Origin: Paenibacillus uliginis N3/975
GTDB taxonomy: Bacteria > Bacillota > Bacilli > Paenibacillales > Paenibacillaceae
DNA: 64,000 nt
NCBI RefSeq assembly: GCF_900177425.1
Contig: NZ_LT840184.1
Span: 3,760,263-3,824,262 of the forward strand
Reading direction: 5' to 3'
In this document: piece by piece, positions 1 through 8,768 of the stretch
How positions within the stretch are numbered: the stretch's first letter is position 1
Layout: every line of letters starts with the position of its first letter
Translations under genes and position numbers: made by a program
Notes under the pieces: model-generated
The model's input: the letters and a program-made list of their open reading frames with translations, nothing else
The model's database searches: none
Told to the model about the DNA's origin: nothing

Positions 1-246
1 CTGCTGTTTGGAGATTGGATCAGTAATGTTGTAACGGTCTTTCGTCGGAACGTTATGGTCCATCGTCGCAAACGTCAACTCAGGACGACGCACCTTGCGT
101 CCACTAAGACGAAGCCCTTCAAAAGCCTGCGGCGAGGTCACTTCGTGAACCAAATGCAGGTCGATATACAATATACCGGGCTTACCCTCTTCCTGATGAA
201 TGACGTGGTTATCCCAAATTTTTTCGAACATCGTCTTTTTACTCAT
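1..246 (-). CDS. leuC: 3-isopropylmalate dehydratase large subunit, N-terminal part (runs off the window)
   Basis: Only the first 82 codons lie in the window. The protein begins MSKKTMFEKIWDNHV and contains LYIDLHLVHEVTSPQAFEGL and TFATMDHNVPT, the typical amino end of LeuC, the aconitase-family enzyme that isomerises isopropylmalate in leucine biosynthesis. Two adjacent ATG codons (249 and 246) are possible starts. The second fits better because the GGGGTGA ribosome site then has about five bases of spacing. The gene is divergent from the LysR gene at 467, which suggests that regulator controls it. The cluster-bearing C-terminal part is outside the window. Confidence 0.93.
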   Translation of the reverse strand, partial: MSKKTMFEKIWDNHVIHQEEGKPGILYIDLHLVHEVTSPQAFEGLRLSGRKVRRPELTFATMDHNVPTKDRYNITDPISKQQ

Positions 247-367
247 CATAATCACCCCATTAATTCATTCGGTCAAAGTGAAAAGAAAGATATTACCTTC
301 CCTTTCGATTGATAGTACTATATCATCTCCCGCTTCATTGTTCCAAGATATAAAATCTATAAAAGCA

Positions 368-450
368 ATAGGTATCAACTATAAGTGCTTAATCTTTCAA
401 AAAAGGGAGATAACCTATATAATATAGTAACAATAATAGGTAACGCCTAT
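368..450. promoter_or_regulatory. leuC-lysR intergenic control region with two ATAG-N7-CTAT dyads
   Basis: Two copies of ATAG-N7-CTAT are seen: ATAGGTATCAACTAT at 368-382 and ATAGGTAACGCCTAT at 436-450. Between them lies a near-palindrome, CTATATAATATAG (415-427), containing a perfect TATAAT (418-423) on the plus strand. This looks like the -10 box of the LysR gene. Small dyads of this shape are typical of LysR-family regulators, and CcpC, a regulator of aconitase genes, uses ATAA-N7-TTAT. The function is inferred. Confidence 0.6.
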
Positions 451-466
451 AAACGGAGTGATACGA

Positions 467-1402
467 ATGGAATTAAGACAGCTACAATATACTTTACAGA
501 TCGCCGCCGATAAAAACTTTTCAAGGGCCGCCGAGAAGCTGCACATTGCCCAGCCTTCACTCAGCCAGCAATTATCCAAGCTGGAAAAGGAGCTCGGTGT
601 CCTGCTGTTTCAGCGCAATACAAGCACGGTCGAGCTTACCCATGCAGGTGCAAGCTTTGTGGAGCACGCACAAAAAATAATGGATGCCGTTGAGCAACTC
701 CGTCAGGAGATGTCCGATATTTCACAGCTCCGTAAAGGTAAAGTCGTTGTTGGCAGTATGCCGATTACTGGTTCTCACTTGCTGCCCAGGGTGCTTCCGG
801 CATTTAAAGAATCATATCCTGATATTGAGATTACATTAATGGAAGATTCCTCTTTAAATTTGGAGAAGTTAACGGCCAGCGGTAAAGCCGATCTCAGTCT
901 GTTGTCCCTTCCGCTTGTCGAACCATCTCTTTCCTGGGTTCCCTTAGGTGAGGAGAGGATCGATTTGGCTGTGCCTCCACAGCACCACCTCGCACTTCGT
1001 GCACAAAACCATCCCGCTGAACCGATTTCCCTACAGGAACTGAGAGATGAGGCATTTATCGTTCTGAAAAAAGGTCAGGGATTTCGTAAGCTTACCTTCG
1101 ACCTGTGCCGGGAAGCCGGTTTTGAGCCAAACGTCGTTTTTGAGAGTAGCAACATCGAGACGATCCAATCTCTTGTAGCAACAGGCATGGGTGTTACTCT
1201 CGTTCCGCACTTTATCGCGCGGGCAAAGCGAAGCGAGTTTATTCCTGTGTTTTTGCCCCTTGCGGAGCCGGTTCCGAGCCGTACTTTGGTTGTTGCCTAC
1301 CGCAACGGACGTTATTTGTCCAAAGCCGCTGAAGCCTTCATCCAAACCTTCAAAGAGGTTATGGATGTGCTTGCATCTGAAGGAATAAAAGACAAACTGT
1401 AA
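467..1402 (+). CDS. LysR family transcriptional regulator
   Basis: A full-length LysR regulator of 311 residues. The N-terminal winged helix-turn-helix is clear (residues 1-60, with NFSRAAEKLHIAQPSLSQQLSKLE). It is followed by the periplasmic-binding-like effector domain from about residue 90 to the end. The ATG at 467 is preferred over an in-frame GTG at 458 because ACGGAGTG lies six bases upstream of it. Divergence from leuC and the shared dyads suggest control of leuC (probably leuCD) and of itself. The effector is unknown. CcpC- or CitR-like regulators of aconitase genes are the nearest functional analogy, not a proven orthology. Confidence 0.9.
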   Translation: MELRQLQYTLQIAADKNFSRAAEKLHIAQPSLSQQLSKLEKELGVLLFQRNTSTVELTHAGASFVEHAQKIMDAVEQLRQEMSDISQLRKGKVVVGSMPITGSHLLPRVLPAFKESYPDIEITLMEDSSLNLEKLTASGKADLSLLSLPLVEPSLSWVPLGEERIDLAVPPQHHLALRAQNHPAEPISLQELRDEAFIVLKKGQGFRKLTFDLCREAGFEPNVVFESSNIETIQSLVATGMGVTLVPHFIARAKRSEFIPVFLPLAEPVPSRTLVVAYRNGRYLSKAAEAFIQTFKEVMDVLASEGIKDKL

Positions 1403-1438
1403 CGTGAGCCGATAATAACCATGCTTAAACATAGTAAA

Positions 1439-1479
1439 GAGGCTGACCCCGCACATCCCATGCGGAGCAGCCTCTTTTT
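1439..1479 (+). terminator. Rho-independent terminator after the LysR gene
   Basis: GAGGCTG...CAGCCTC arms with an inner CCGC/GCGG pairing around CACATCCCAT are followed by five T. It ends the plus-strand LysR transcript just before the convergent small gene. Confidence 0.85.
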
Positions 1480-1489
1480 CGTACACCTA

Positions 1490-1678
1490 TTATTTACGTA
1501 AATTATGCTGATCGATCAACCGATTCTGCTGATCCGAATTATAGGATGTATCCTGATTCACAGCATCAAACCTGTTGTTCTCACCCGTAACACCCTCTAC
1601 AAAATTACGAAACTGATCTTTTTGCTCTTTCAAATCTTCTTGATTATTGATGTCGTTTCCGTTCTTATTTGCCATCAT
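1490..1678 (-). CDS. Small hydrophilic protein of unknown function
   Basis: An open frame of about 62 residues with a strong AAGGAGG ribosome site just upstream of tandem ATG codons (1678 and 1675). The product is very polar and rich in Asn, Asp and Gln (MANKNGNDINNQEDLKEQKD, ending DQHNLRK). It has no membrane segment, no cysteine and no domain I recognise. Such composition resembles small sporulation or stress proteins of Bacilli, but nothing specific supports that. It converges on the LysR gene, and the hairpin at 1439-1474 lies just past its stop. Confidence 0.6.
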   Translation of the reverse strand: MMANKNGNDINNQEDLKEQKDQFRNFVEGVTGENNRFDAVNQDTSYNSDQQNRLIDQHNLRK

Positions 1679-1743
1679 ATCAACCTCCTTTAAGGGATTA
1701 CCAGTAGTATACCCGCTCATCAGGAGATGAAACCGAAATTATA

Positions 1744-2538
1744 TCATTTATATATGTACAAATTAGGTCTCCGATCTTCAAAGACAGGAATCCGCTGCCG
1801 TACGTTGTCTGTAAGTGAGCTATCCAGGTTTCCAGTAATAATAGCTTCTTCCTCCCCTCCTTCGGCAACAATCTCTCCCCAAGGATCGATGATCATCGAA
1901 TGACCGAAAAAGGACGTATCTCCACTTACGCCTACACGATTGCACGCGACCACATACATCTGGTTTTCAATAGCTCTGGCCGTCAAAAGGGTTCTCCAAT
2001 GATTTAAACGTGGGTGCGGCCACTCCGCTGGGACGAACAGCACCTTGGCACCAGCCAAAGCAAGACCTCGGGCAAGCTCTGGAAAACGGATATCATAACA
2101 AATGGAAGCTCCCGCTTTAAGTCCCTCTTCCAGCTCAAACGTTACGGCTTGATCCCCTGCATGGAGATGCTTCTCTTCATCCATCAGACGGAACAGATGC
2201 ATTTTGGAGTAACTCGCAACTTGGTTCCCTTGCCGGTTGAATATGTACATCGTGTTATAAATACGTTCACCGATTTTTTCAGCAACTGAACCGCCGACAA
2301 TCTGAACCTGATGTTCACGGGCAAAAGCGCTCAGACTATCCTTCGTTTCACGGCCGTCCTGATCGGCAAGCTCATGAATCCGATCAAGAGCATAACCCGT
2401 ATTCCACATTTCCGGAAGAACGATAATATCAGGTTTCGGGTTAGCGCCCACCGCTTTTTCCATCAGATCAAAGATCCGTTTCCGGTTACCTGCGGGATCA
2501 CCCAATTCTATATAAGACTGAATAAGAGCAATATTCAT
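1744..2538 (-). CDS. mtnU: Carbon-nitrogen hydrolase, probable omega-amidase of methionine salvage
   Basis: A nitrilase-superfamily enzyme of 264 residues with the full catalytic triad in context: Glu in LPEMWNTG, Lys in YSKMHLF and Cys in SICYDIRFPE. The match to B. subtilis YkrU/MtnU rests on the divergent neighbour mtnE, a transaminase that would produce the 2-oxoglutaramate this amidase hydrolyses. The start at 2538 follows an AAAGGGG site. It could act on other short omega-amides, but the context favours the methionine cycle. Confidence 0.85.
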   Translation of the reverse strand: MNIALIQSYIELGDPAGNRKRIFDLMEKAVGANPKPDIIVLPEMWNTGYALDRIHELADQDGRETKDSLSAFAREHQVQIVGGSVAEKIGERIYNTMYIFNRQGNQVASYSKMHLFRLMDEEKHLHAGDQAVTFELEEGLKAGASICYDIRFPELARGLALAGAKVLFVPAEWPHPRLNHWRTLLTARAIENQMYVVACNRVGVSGDTSFFGHSMIIDPWGEIVAEGGEEEAIITGNLDSSLTDNVRQRIPVFEDRRPNLYIYK

Positions 2539-2751
2539 AATGACTTTTCCCCTTTCAGATGCGTGTTATACTGCTGCCTTCATTGTGATTTGTAGTCATC
2601 ATAGCCTCGGGAGCTATCAATTTCAATACCAATAGCCGAAATCCCTCTATACAGCCCGGATAAATCATGTTAAATTATTTCTAAATTCTAACGGATTATT
2701 ATTCATGAACACATCCCGCACATATACATTCAGAACCGGAGTGATCTAACC

Positions 2752-3945
2752 ATGGCCAAGACGAAAGAGCCTTTTCAAATACAACCTGCTTCAATTATGT
2801 CCAAGCTGCCGACACAATTTTTCGCTACACTTGTATCCAACGTCAACCGGCAGGTCGCACTAGGCCACGATGTTATTAATTTAGGCCAAGGCAACCCCGA
2901 TCTGCCGACACCTTCTCATATCGTCAACAAGTTGAAGGAATCCGCTGAGAATCCGCTGTATCATAAATATTCTCCGTTCACCGGCTATTCTTTTTTGAAA
3001 GAAGCCATAGCCAAACGGTATAAAGAAGAATATAACGTAGACCTGGACCCGGAAAGTGAAGTCGCGATCTTGTTCGGCGGGAAGACCGGTCTTGTTCAGC
3101 TTCCTCAAATATTACTTAACCCCGATGATCTATGTCTCGTTCCGGACCCGGGATATCCGGATTATTGGTCAGGCGTCGCATTGGCCCAAGCCAAAATGAG
3201 CTTCATGCCGCTTACCGCAGAGAATAACTTTTTGCCTGATTACAACTCAATATCCCCGTCCGACAGGGAGAAAGCGAAGCTGATGTTCCTAAACTATCCG
3301 AACAACCCTACTTCGGCAACAGCCCCACTCTCTTTCTATGAAGAAACCGTTCAATTCGCGGCTGAGCATGGAATTGTAGTAGCAAGCGACTTCGCCTATG
3401 GTGCAATCGGCTTTGATGGCGAGCGGCCGATCAGCTTCCTCCAAACGCCCGGCGCGAAGGAAGTTGGTCTTGAGTTCTACACCTTGTCCAAGACGTATAA
3501 TATGGCTGGGTGGCGTGTCGGGTTTGCGCTCGGAAACGCAAAGCTGATATCCCTGATTAACCAGCTGCAGGACCATATTTACGTAAGTCTCTTTGGCGGA
3601 ATTCAAGCTGCGGCAGCGGAAGCGCTAACGGCGCCTCAAAATTGTGTGGATGATCTAGTTCGTCAATACCAGTCGCGGCGGGACGCATTTTTTGATGCTC
3701 TTTCAGACATCGGTTGGAACGCGGAGAAACCTGCGGGCTCCTTTTTCAGCTGGCTTTCCGTACCTGAAGGATTCACTTCCGTTTCTTTCTCCAATCTGTT
3801 GCTGGAAAAAGCGCATGTCGCGGTTGCTCCCGGAATCGGGTTCGGTACGTATGGAGAAGGTTACGTTCGGATTGGACTCTTGAGCAGCGAAGATCGCTTA
3901 CGTGAAGCTGCAGAACGAATCGGAAAGCTAGGATTGTTCCGGTAG
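2752..3945 (+). CDS. mtnE: Pyridoxal-phosphate aminotransferase, methionine regeneration
   Basis: A fold-type I aminotransferase of 397 residues. The cofactor-binding lysine sits in YTLSKTYNMAGWRVG, with NYPNNPTSAT and VASDFAYG as further class I/II motifs. It closely resembles B. subtilis MtnE (YkrV), which transaminates 2-keto-4-methylthiobutyrate to methionine using glutamine. It starts at an ATG after CCGGAGTG. The gene is separated from mtnW, mtnX and mtnB by the T-box and proBAC. No SAM riboswitch is visible in the 213 bases upstream. Confidence 0.9.
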   Translation: MAKTKEPFQIQPASIMSKLPTQFFATLVSNVNRQVALGHDVINLGQGNPDLPTPSHIVNKLKESAENPLYHKYSPFTGYSFLKEAIAKRYKEEYNVDLDPESEVAILFGGKTGLVQLPQILLNPDDLCLVPDPGYPDYWSGVALAQAKMSFMPLTAENNFLPDYNSISPSDREKAKLMFLNYPNNPTSATAPLSFYEETVQFAAEHGIVVASDFAYGAIGFDGERPISFLQTPGAKEVGLEFYTLSKTYNMAGWRVGFALGNAKLISLINQLQDHIYVSLFGGIQAAAAEALTAPQNCVDDLVRQYQSRRDAFFDALSDIGWNAEKPAGSFFSWLSVPEGFTSVSFSNLLLEKAHVAVAPGIGFGTYGEGYVRIGLLSSEDRLREAAERIGKLGLFR

Positions 3946-3982
3946 GGTTTTTCTTTGAAATCAATGGATGCTTGTGGTATTC

Positions 3983-4011
3983 TTGCAAGTAGTATAAGAA
4001 CACGATAAATA
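3983..4011 (+). promoter_or_regulatory. Candidate promoter for the T-box/proBAC transcript
   Basis: TTGCAA (3983-3988) and TAAATA (4006-4011) are 17 bases apart, just before the T-box stem I. Another choice is TATAAG at 3993-3998. This is a weak assignment made by eye. Confidence 0.35.
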
Positions 4012-4248
4012 AACGTGATGACGGGACCAGTAAGAAAGACATTGACGCGATAAGAGAGCAAATTCCGTAGGCTGTGAGAATTTGCCGTGGCATCTTTCCG
4101 AATCCTACCCCCGAGCGGCTTGCCCTAACAGGCTGGACAGTGCCTTCTGTTACAAGGCTCAAGCCGGATGAGAATTTTTCATCAATAAAGGTGGTACCGC
4201 GGAAGTGAAACTTTCGTCCTTTACATTAAAGGATGAAAGTTTTTTTAT
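4012..4248 (+). promoter_or_regulatory. Proline-specific T-box leader
   Basis: The conserved T-box sequence AGGTGGTACCGCG is at 4189-4201, with a rho-independent terminator at 4209-4247 (AACTTTC/GAAAGTT arms and a T run). Stem I begins near GATGACGGGACCAGTAA. GAAAG at 4033-4038 can pair with CTTTC at 4094-4098, which leaves a specifier loop CGAATCCTA. The triplet at 4104-4106 is CCT (Pro), followed by A. The T-box bulge carries TGGT, which matches an A discriminator as in tRNA-Pro. Uncharged tRNA-Pro would switch on the genes downstream. Confidence 0.92.
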
Positions 4249-4284
4249 TTAAATATATGACTTTTAACAGAGGAAGTGATAGCG

Positions 4285-5388
4285 ATGCCGTCACGCATCG
4301 TCGTAAAAATCGGAAGCAGCTCATTAACGAGTGACGAGGGTGGTTTAAATCTGGAAGCCATCAACTTTTTTGCCGGGGAGCTAGCCGCCCTACGCGAAGC
4401 AGGGCACGAAGTACTGCTCGTGACTTCTGGAGCGGTTGCCGCAGGTTTCCGCAAGATCGGTTATCCGATCCGCCCGCGGCTGCTGCATGAGAAGCAAGCC
4501 GCTGCCGCTGTCGGCCAGTCCCTGCTTATGCGTTCATATCAGAATGCTTTTGGAGCCCGAGGGTTGATCGCAGCACAAATCTTATTGACGCGGACCGATT
4601 TTGCCAACCGCAAACGGATGAATAATGCCAGCATGACGATCGATGAACTGCTGAAGCAAGGTGTCATTCCCGTGATCAATGAGAACGACACCGTTTCAAT
4701 TGACGAACTCAAGTTCGGCGACAACGATACGCTGTCTGCCCTTGTTGCGAATCTGGTCCGGGCGCGTCAGTTGATTATTTTGACCGACATGGATGGGCTG
4801 TACACAGCAGACCCGCGTAAGTCACCTGAAGCCGTGCGTTTTGAAGAGGTAGAGGAAATTACAGATGAGATATACGCTCTCGCTGGTGGTGCTGGATCAA
4901 GTGTGGGGACAGGGGGCATGAGATCCAAGATTGATGCAGCCAAAATCGCCACACGAGGCGGAGTTCCTGTCTTTATCGGTAAAGCAAACGAAGCCGGAGA
5001 TTTGATGACCGCATTGGAAGGCAAAGGTAAGGGCACGTATTTTGCCACCCACCTCTCCTCCCTGCCGATGAAGAAGCAATGGCTCGGATTTATGTCTTCT
5101 CCGATAGGACGGATTGTCGTGGACGACGGTGCACAAGAGGCGCTGCTCCATGGCGGCCACAGTCTGCTGCCCGTTGGCGTCAAGCGTGTGGAAGGCAGCT
5201 TCCATGCCGGAGACGTTGTTGAAGTCATTAACAGCAGCAATGAAAGGCTTGGAAGAGGAATCGTCAATTATGACGAAGATCAGCTGCAGACCATTCTCGG
5301 TCTGCCAAGCGGAGACGTTATTTCCGCAATCGGTGAGGTACACCGGCTTGAGGTTATTCACCGCGATGAATGGATTACGTTAAAATAA
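4285..5388 (+). CDS. proB: Glutamate 5-kinase
   Basis: It catalyses the first step of proline synthesis, phosphorylation of glutamate. The 367-residue protein has an amino-acid kinase domain (residues 1-255; VVKIGSSSL, VTSGAVAAG, NENDTV and DMDGLYTADP) followed by a C-terminal PUA domain (about 275-360), the usual long form. The ATG at 4285 is chosen over an upstream in-frame GTG because AGAGGAAGTG is properly spaced. It is the first gene after the proline T-box, which fits end-product control. Confidence 0.97.
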   Translation: MPSRIVVKIGSSSLTSDEGGLNLEAINFFAGELAALREAGHEVLLVTSGAVAAGFRKIGYPIRPRLLHEKQAAAAVGQSLLMRSYQNAFGARGLIAAQILLTRTDFANRKRMNNASMTIDELLKQGVIPVINENDTVSIDELKFGDNDTLSALVANLVRARQLIILTDMDGLYTADPRKSPEAVRFEEVEEITDEIYALAGGAGSSVGTGGMRSKIDAAKIATRGGVPVFIGKANEAGDLMTALEGKGKGTYFATHLSSLPMKKQWLGFMSSPIGRIVVDDGAQEALLHGGHSLLPVGVKRVEGSFHAGDVVEVINSSNERLGRGIVNYDEDQLQTILGLPSGDVISAIGEVHRLEVIHRDEWITLK

Positions 5389-5410
5389 AATATTGAAGGA
5401 GGAAGAAACC

Positions 5411-6658
5411 ATGAGTGAAGTAAGAAGTAAAGCAGGACTTGCCAAAAGTGTGTCCTCCATACTGAATAAACTGAACACAACCCAGAAAAACGAGGCTTTG
5501 TTAGCTATGGCTGATGCGCTTGTCAGCCGATCGGCGGATATCATTGAAGCCAACGCTGAAGATCTCCGCCGCGGTAAAGAGCAAGGAACTTCCCCTTCCC
5601 TGCTGGACCGTTTGGCCTTGAATGAATCCCGGATTGAGGACATTGCTGAAGGGCTGCGTCAAATCGTTCAGCTACCAGACCCGGTCGGAGATACACTTGA
5701 AGTCATTGAACGCCCGAACGGACTAAACATTACCAAAATTCGCGTCCCGCTCGGTGTAATTGGTATCATATATGAAGCACGTCCCAACGTAACCGTTGAT
5801 GCGGCTGGCTTGTGCCTCAAAACCGGTAATGCCGTTGTTCTGCGCGGCGGTTCCTCCGCCCTCTCCTCCAACCGCAAAATCGTTGAGGTGCTTCACGAAG
5901 CTATGACACATACCGCTCTTCCCAAAGATGCATTGCAGCTCATCGAGGATCCGAACCGATCTTCCGTTGACGAGATGCTGAAATTGAATGGACTGCTCGA
6001 TGTCATTATCCCTCGCGGTGGCAGCTCGCTTATTCAAAATGTCGTCATGAATGCGACTGTGCCAGTAATTGAAACAGGAGCAGGCATCTGTCATACGTTT
6101 ATAGATGCATCCGCTGATCCTGCTATGGCAGAAGCCATCTGTATCAACGCCAAAGTACAGCGTCCTTCCGTATGCAATTCGATGGAAACGTTGCTTCTTC
6201 ATAAAAATTTTGCCGAGTCACATTTGGAAGAGCTCGCGGTGAAGTTCCAGAAATCTGGTGTGGAGCTTAGAGGCTGTGAGGAAACTAAAAAGCTAGTTTC
6301 ATGGGTGATTCAAGCTTCGTCAGCGGATTATGCAACGGAGTACAATGATTATATACTTAACGTCAAGGTTGTAAACAATCTGGACGATGCCATGGATCAT
6401 ATTGCTGCCTATGGGACGAAGCATTCGGAATGTATCGTTACCGAGTCACAGGACAATGCTGAACGCTTTTTGCAGGGAGTGGATGCTGCAGCCGTGTATC
6501 ACAATGCCTCAACCCGTTTTACTGACGGTTTCGAATTCGGTTTCGGAGCTGAAATCGGTATCAGTACGCAAAAGCTCCACGCCCGCGGTCCTATGGGGCT
6601 CCCATCTCTCACGTCCACCAAATATGTCATTCATGGCAATGGTCAAATCCGACAATAA
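5411..6658 (+). CDS. proA: Gamma-glutamyl phosphate reductase
   Basis: An aldehyde-dehydrogenase-superfamily enzyme of 415 residues that reduces glutamyl 5-phosphate to the semialdehyde. Typical stretches are GVIGIIYEARPNVTVDA, VVLRGGSSAL and the catalytic cysteine region KVQRPSVCNSMETLL. The carboxyl end has FGFGAEIGISTQKLHARGPMGL. The ATG at 5411 follows GAAGGAGGAAG, and proB ends 22 bases upstream. It lies in the T-box-controlled proBAC unit. Confidence 0.97.
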   Translation: MSEVRSKAGLAKSVSSILNKLNTTQKNEALLAMADALVSRSADIIEANAEDLRRGKEQGTSPSLLDRLALNESRIEDIAEGLRQIVQLPDPVGDTLEVIERPNGLNITKIRVPLGVIGIIYEARPNVTVDAAGLCLKTGNAVVLRGGSSALSSNRKIVEVLHEAMTHTALPKDALQLIEDPNRSSVDEMLKLNGLLDVIIPRGGSSLIQNVVMNATVPVIETGAGICHTFIDASADPAMAEAICINAKVQRPSVCNSMETLLLHKNFAESHLEELAVKFQKSGVELRGCEETKKLVSWVIQASSADYATEYNDYILNVKVVNNLDDAMDHIAAYGTKHSECIVTESQDNAERFLQGVDAAAVYHNASTRFTDGFEFGFGAEIGISTQKLHARGPMGLPSLTSTKYVIHGNGQIRQ

Positions 6659-6681
6659 AATCCAAGAAGGAGGAACAACTT

Positions 6682-7551
6682 ATGTGTCAATCTCCCCAGA
6701 ATCGGCCTTTGATTGAAAAGGCAATCACCTTCTACGGTGCAGGATCCATGGCTGAAGCCATTGTGCGCGGTCTCGCGAGCCGTTCAGTTATGCGTCCAGA
6801 GGACATTACTATGCTGAATCGAAGCAACTCTTTACGCTTGCAGGAGCTGCAGGATCGATATGGTGTGAAAGTCAGCAATGATGCTCAGGAGAAATTGGAA
6901 ATACTGAAATCTTCCCCAGTTATCGTGCTTGCTATGAAACCCAAAGACGCTGCTAAGGCTTTGAAAGAACTCGGACCGATTCTGTCCGACGACCAACTGC
7001 TCGTCTCCGTCATTGCAGGACTATCCATCCAGACCACTCAAAATCTTCTTGGCAAAAAGCAGCCAATCGCACGTACCATGCCGAACACCTCCAGTTCTAT
7101 TGGAATGGGTTCTACCGGTATTTCCTTCTCCAAGGAAATCGATGATCATACACGGCAGCTTGTATTGACCTTATTCGAAGCAGTCGGAGATGTCACTGTT
7201 ATTGAAGAGGAGAAGATGGATATTCTGACCGGCATTTCCGGAAGCGGTCCGGCATACTTCTACTATCTGATGGAAGCGATGACTGCCGCCGGCATCCGGG
7301 GTGGGCTCACAGCCGATCAGAGCAGAGAGCTTACGCTGCAGACCATTATGGGTGCTGCCCGTATGGTGCAGGTTACCGGAGAACATCCTTCTGCATTGCG
7401 GGCCAAGATAACATCGCCGAACGGATCAACGCAAGCAGCCCTTGAAAGACTTGATCAAGGTGATTTTTTTGAAACAGTCATCTCTGCTGTAAACCGTTGT
7501 GCCGAACGCTCCCGTGAAATGGGTGCTGTGCTGAAAGGACAAATCTCATGA
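6682..7551 (+). CDS. proC: Pyrroline-5-carboxylate reductase
   Basis: It catalyses the last step of proline synthesis. The 289-residue protein has an N-terminal Rossmann fold (FYGAGSMAEAIVRGL) and the ProC signature GISGSGPAYFYYLMEAM with the C-terminal ITSPNGSTQAAL motif. An AGAAGGAGG site precedes the ATG. The stop overlaps the mtnW start as ATGA, so translation of proC and mtnW is probably coupled. A 15-residue extension before the Rossmann strand is slightly longer than usual. Confidence 0.96.
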   Translation: MCQSPQNRPLIEKAITFYGAGSMAEAIVRGLASRSVMRPEDITMLNRSNSLRLQELQDRYGVKVSNDAQEKLEILKSSPVIVLAMKPKDAAKALKELGPILSDDQLLVSVIAGLSIQTTQNLLGKKQPIARTMPNTSSSIGMGSTGISFSKEIDDHTRQLVLTLFEAVGDVTVIEEEKMDILTGISGSGPAYFYYLMEAMTAAGIRGGLTADQSRELTLQTIMGAARMVQVTGEHPSALRAKITSPNGSTQAALERLDQGDFFETVISAVNRCAERSREMGAVLKGQIS

Positions 7552-8768
7552 GCCAGTGTATAGCGACATACCGTATCCATGACGACCATGCCGATTTCCG
7601 CAAAAAAGCTGAGTCGATTGCCGTCGGTATGACCGTCGGCAGCTGGACGGAGCTACCGCAAGCCAAACGGGAGTCTCTGAAAAAACATCTGGGCGAAGTT
7701 TATGCTGTTGAGATTCATGAATCTCAAGATGGCCAGCCTGGAGGCAGATATGCTGATATCCGGATCGCTTACCCTGACATCAACTTTAGCCGAGATATCC
7801 CTGCTCTCTTAGTAACGGTGTTCGGCAAAATATCGATGGATGGGCGAATTAAGCTCATGTCGCTTAATCTGTCCGACGATTTTCTTACTGGTTTCCCGGG
7901 TCCAAAGTTCGGCATTGAGGGTGTCCGTCAACAGCTCGGTGTATTTGACCGCCCACTTCTTATGAGCATTTTCAAATCCGTCATCGGATTAAATGCGGAC
8001 GAGCTGAGAGAACAGTTTATTCGCCAGGCGCGCGGAGGCGTAGACCTGATCAAGGACGATGAAATTTTGTTTGAAAATGAACTCACGCCGATTGCCACCC
8101 GCGTGAAACTGTGCATGCAGGCTGCAGCCGAAACGGAACTGGAGACTGGCAAGAAACTTCTGTATGCAGCCAATCTGACCGGACGCACTTCCGGCCTTCG
8201 GGAGCAGGCACTGCGGGCGATTGACGCAGGTGCGAATGCACTGCTCTTCAATGTGCTCTCCTATGGTTACGATGTCCTTCAGGAGCTCAGCTCAGATCCG
8301 GAGATCAGTGTACCGATCGCCGCTCACCCCGCACTGGCTGGTGCTCTTTATCCATCACCACACTACGGAATAGCTGCGCCAGTATTGCTTGGCCAATTGA
8401 TGCGTCTCGCGGGAGCAGATTTGGTACTCTTCCCATCCCCTTACGGATCTGTCACGATGCCCCGTGATGAGAACCTCGCAATCCGGGATGAGCTGCACAA
8501 GGCGGATATGGGAGTCAAGCGCAGTATGCCGGTCCCATCTGCCGGAATTCACCCTGGTCTTGTTCCCAAGATCATCCGTGACTTCGGTTTGGATGTGGTG
8601 GTCAACGCTGGTGGAGGTATCCACGGTCATCCGATGGGGACTGAGGCGGGTGGCCGCGCTTTTGTACAAGCTATTCAAGCGGCTATAGACCGGACACCGC
8701 TTACCGATTATGCTGCGGCACATCCAGAATTGAAAGCTGCACTTGAACTATGGGGAGGAGAAGCATGA
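7548..8768 (+). CDS. mtnW: RuBisCO-like 2,3-diketo-5-methylthiopentyl-1-phosphate enolase
   Basis: A RuBisCO-like protein of 406 residues. The family core is visible: LTGFPGPKFGIEGVR, the metal-carbamate region GGVDLIKDDE (Lys 169) and the phosphate-binding VNAGGGIHGHP. It enolises the diketo sugar phosphate in methylthioribose salvage; carboxylase activity is not expected. The start overlaps the proC stop by ATGA. Its own stop overlaps mtnX in the same way, which forms a tightly coupled proC-mtnW-mtnX unit. Confidence 0.95.
   Translation: MSQCIATYRIHDDHADFRKKAESIAVGMTVGSWTELPQAKRESLKKHLGEVYAVEIHESQDGQPGGRYADIRIAYPDINFSRDIPALLVTVFGKISMDGRIKLMSLNLSDDFLTGFPGPKFGIEGVRQQLGVFDRPLLMSIFKSVIGLNADELREQFIRQARGGVDLIKDDEILFENELTPIATRVKLCMQAAAETELETGKKLLYAANLTGRTSGLREQALRAIDAGANALLFNVLSYGYDVLQELSSDPEISVPIAAHPALAGALYPSPHYGIAAPVLLGQLMRLAGADLVLFPSPYGSVTMPRDENLAIRDELHKADMGVKRSMPVPSAGIHPGLVPKIIRDFGLDVVVNAGGGIHGHPMGTEAGGRAFVQAIQAAIDRTPLTDYAAAHPELKAALELWGGEA

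Noticed and set aside
1031..1486. Long minus-strand frame opposite the LysR gene
   Set aside because: It is the antisense of a clear LysR coding region, with no ribosome site or recognisable product.
2539..2751. SAM riboswitch before mtnE
   Set aside because: No S-box core motifs are visible, although methionine genes follow.
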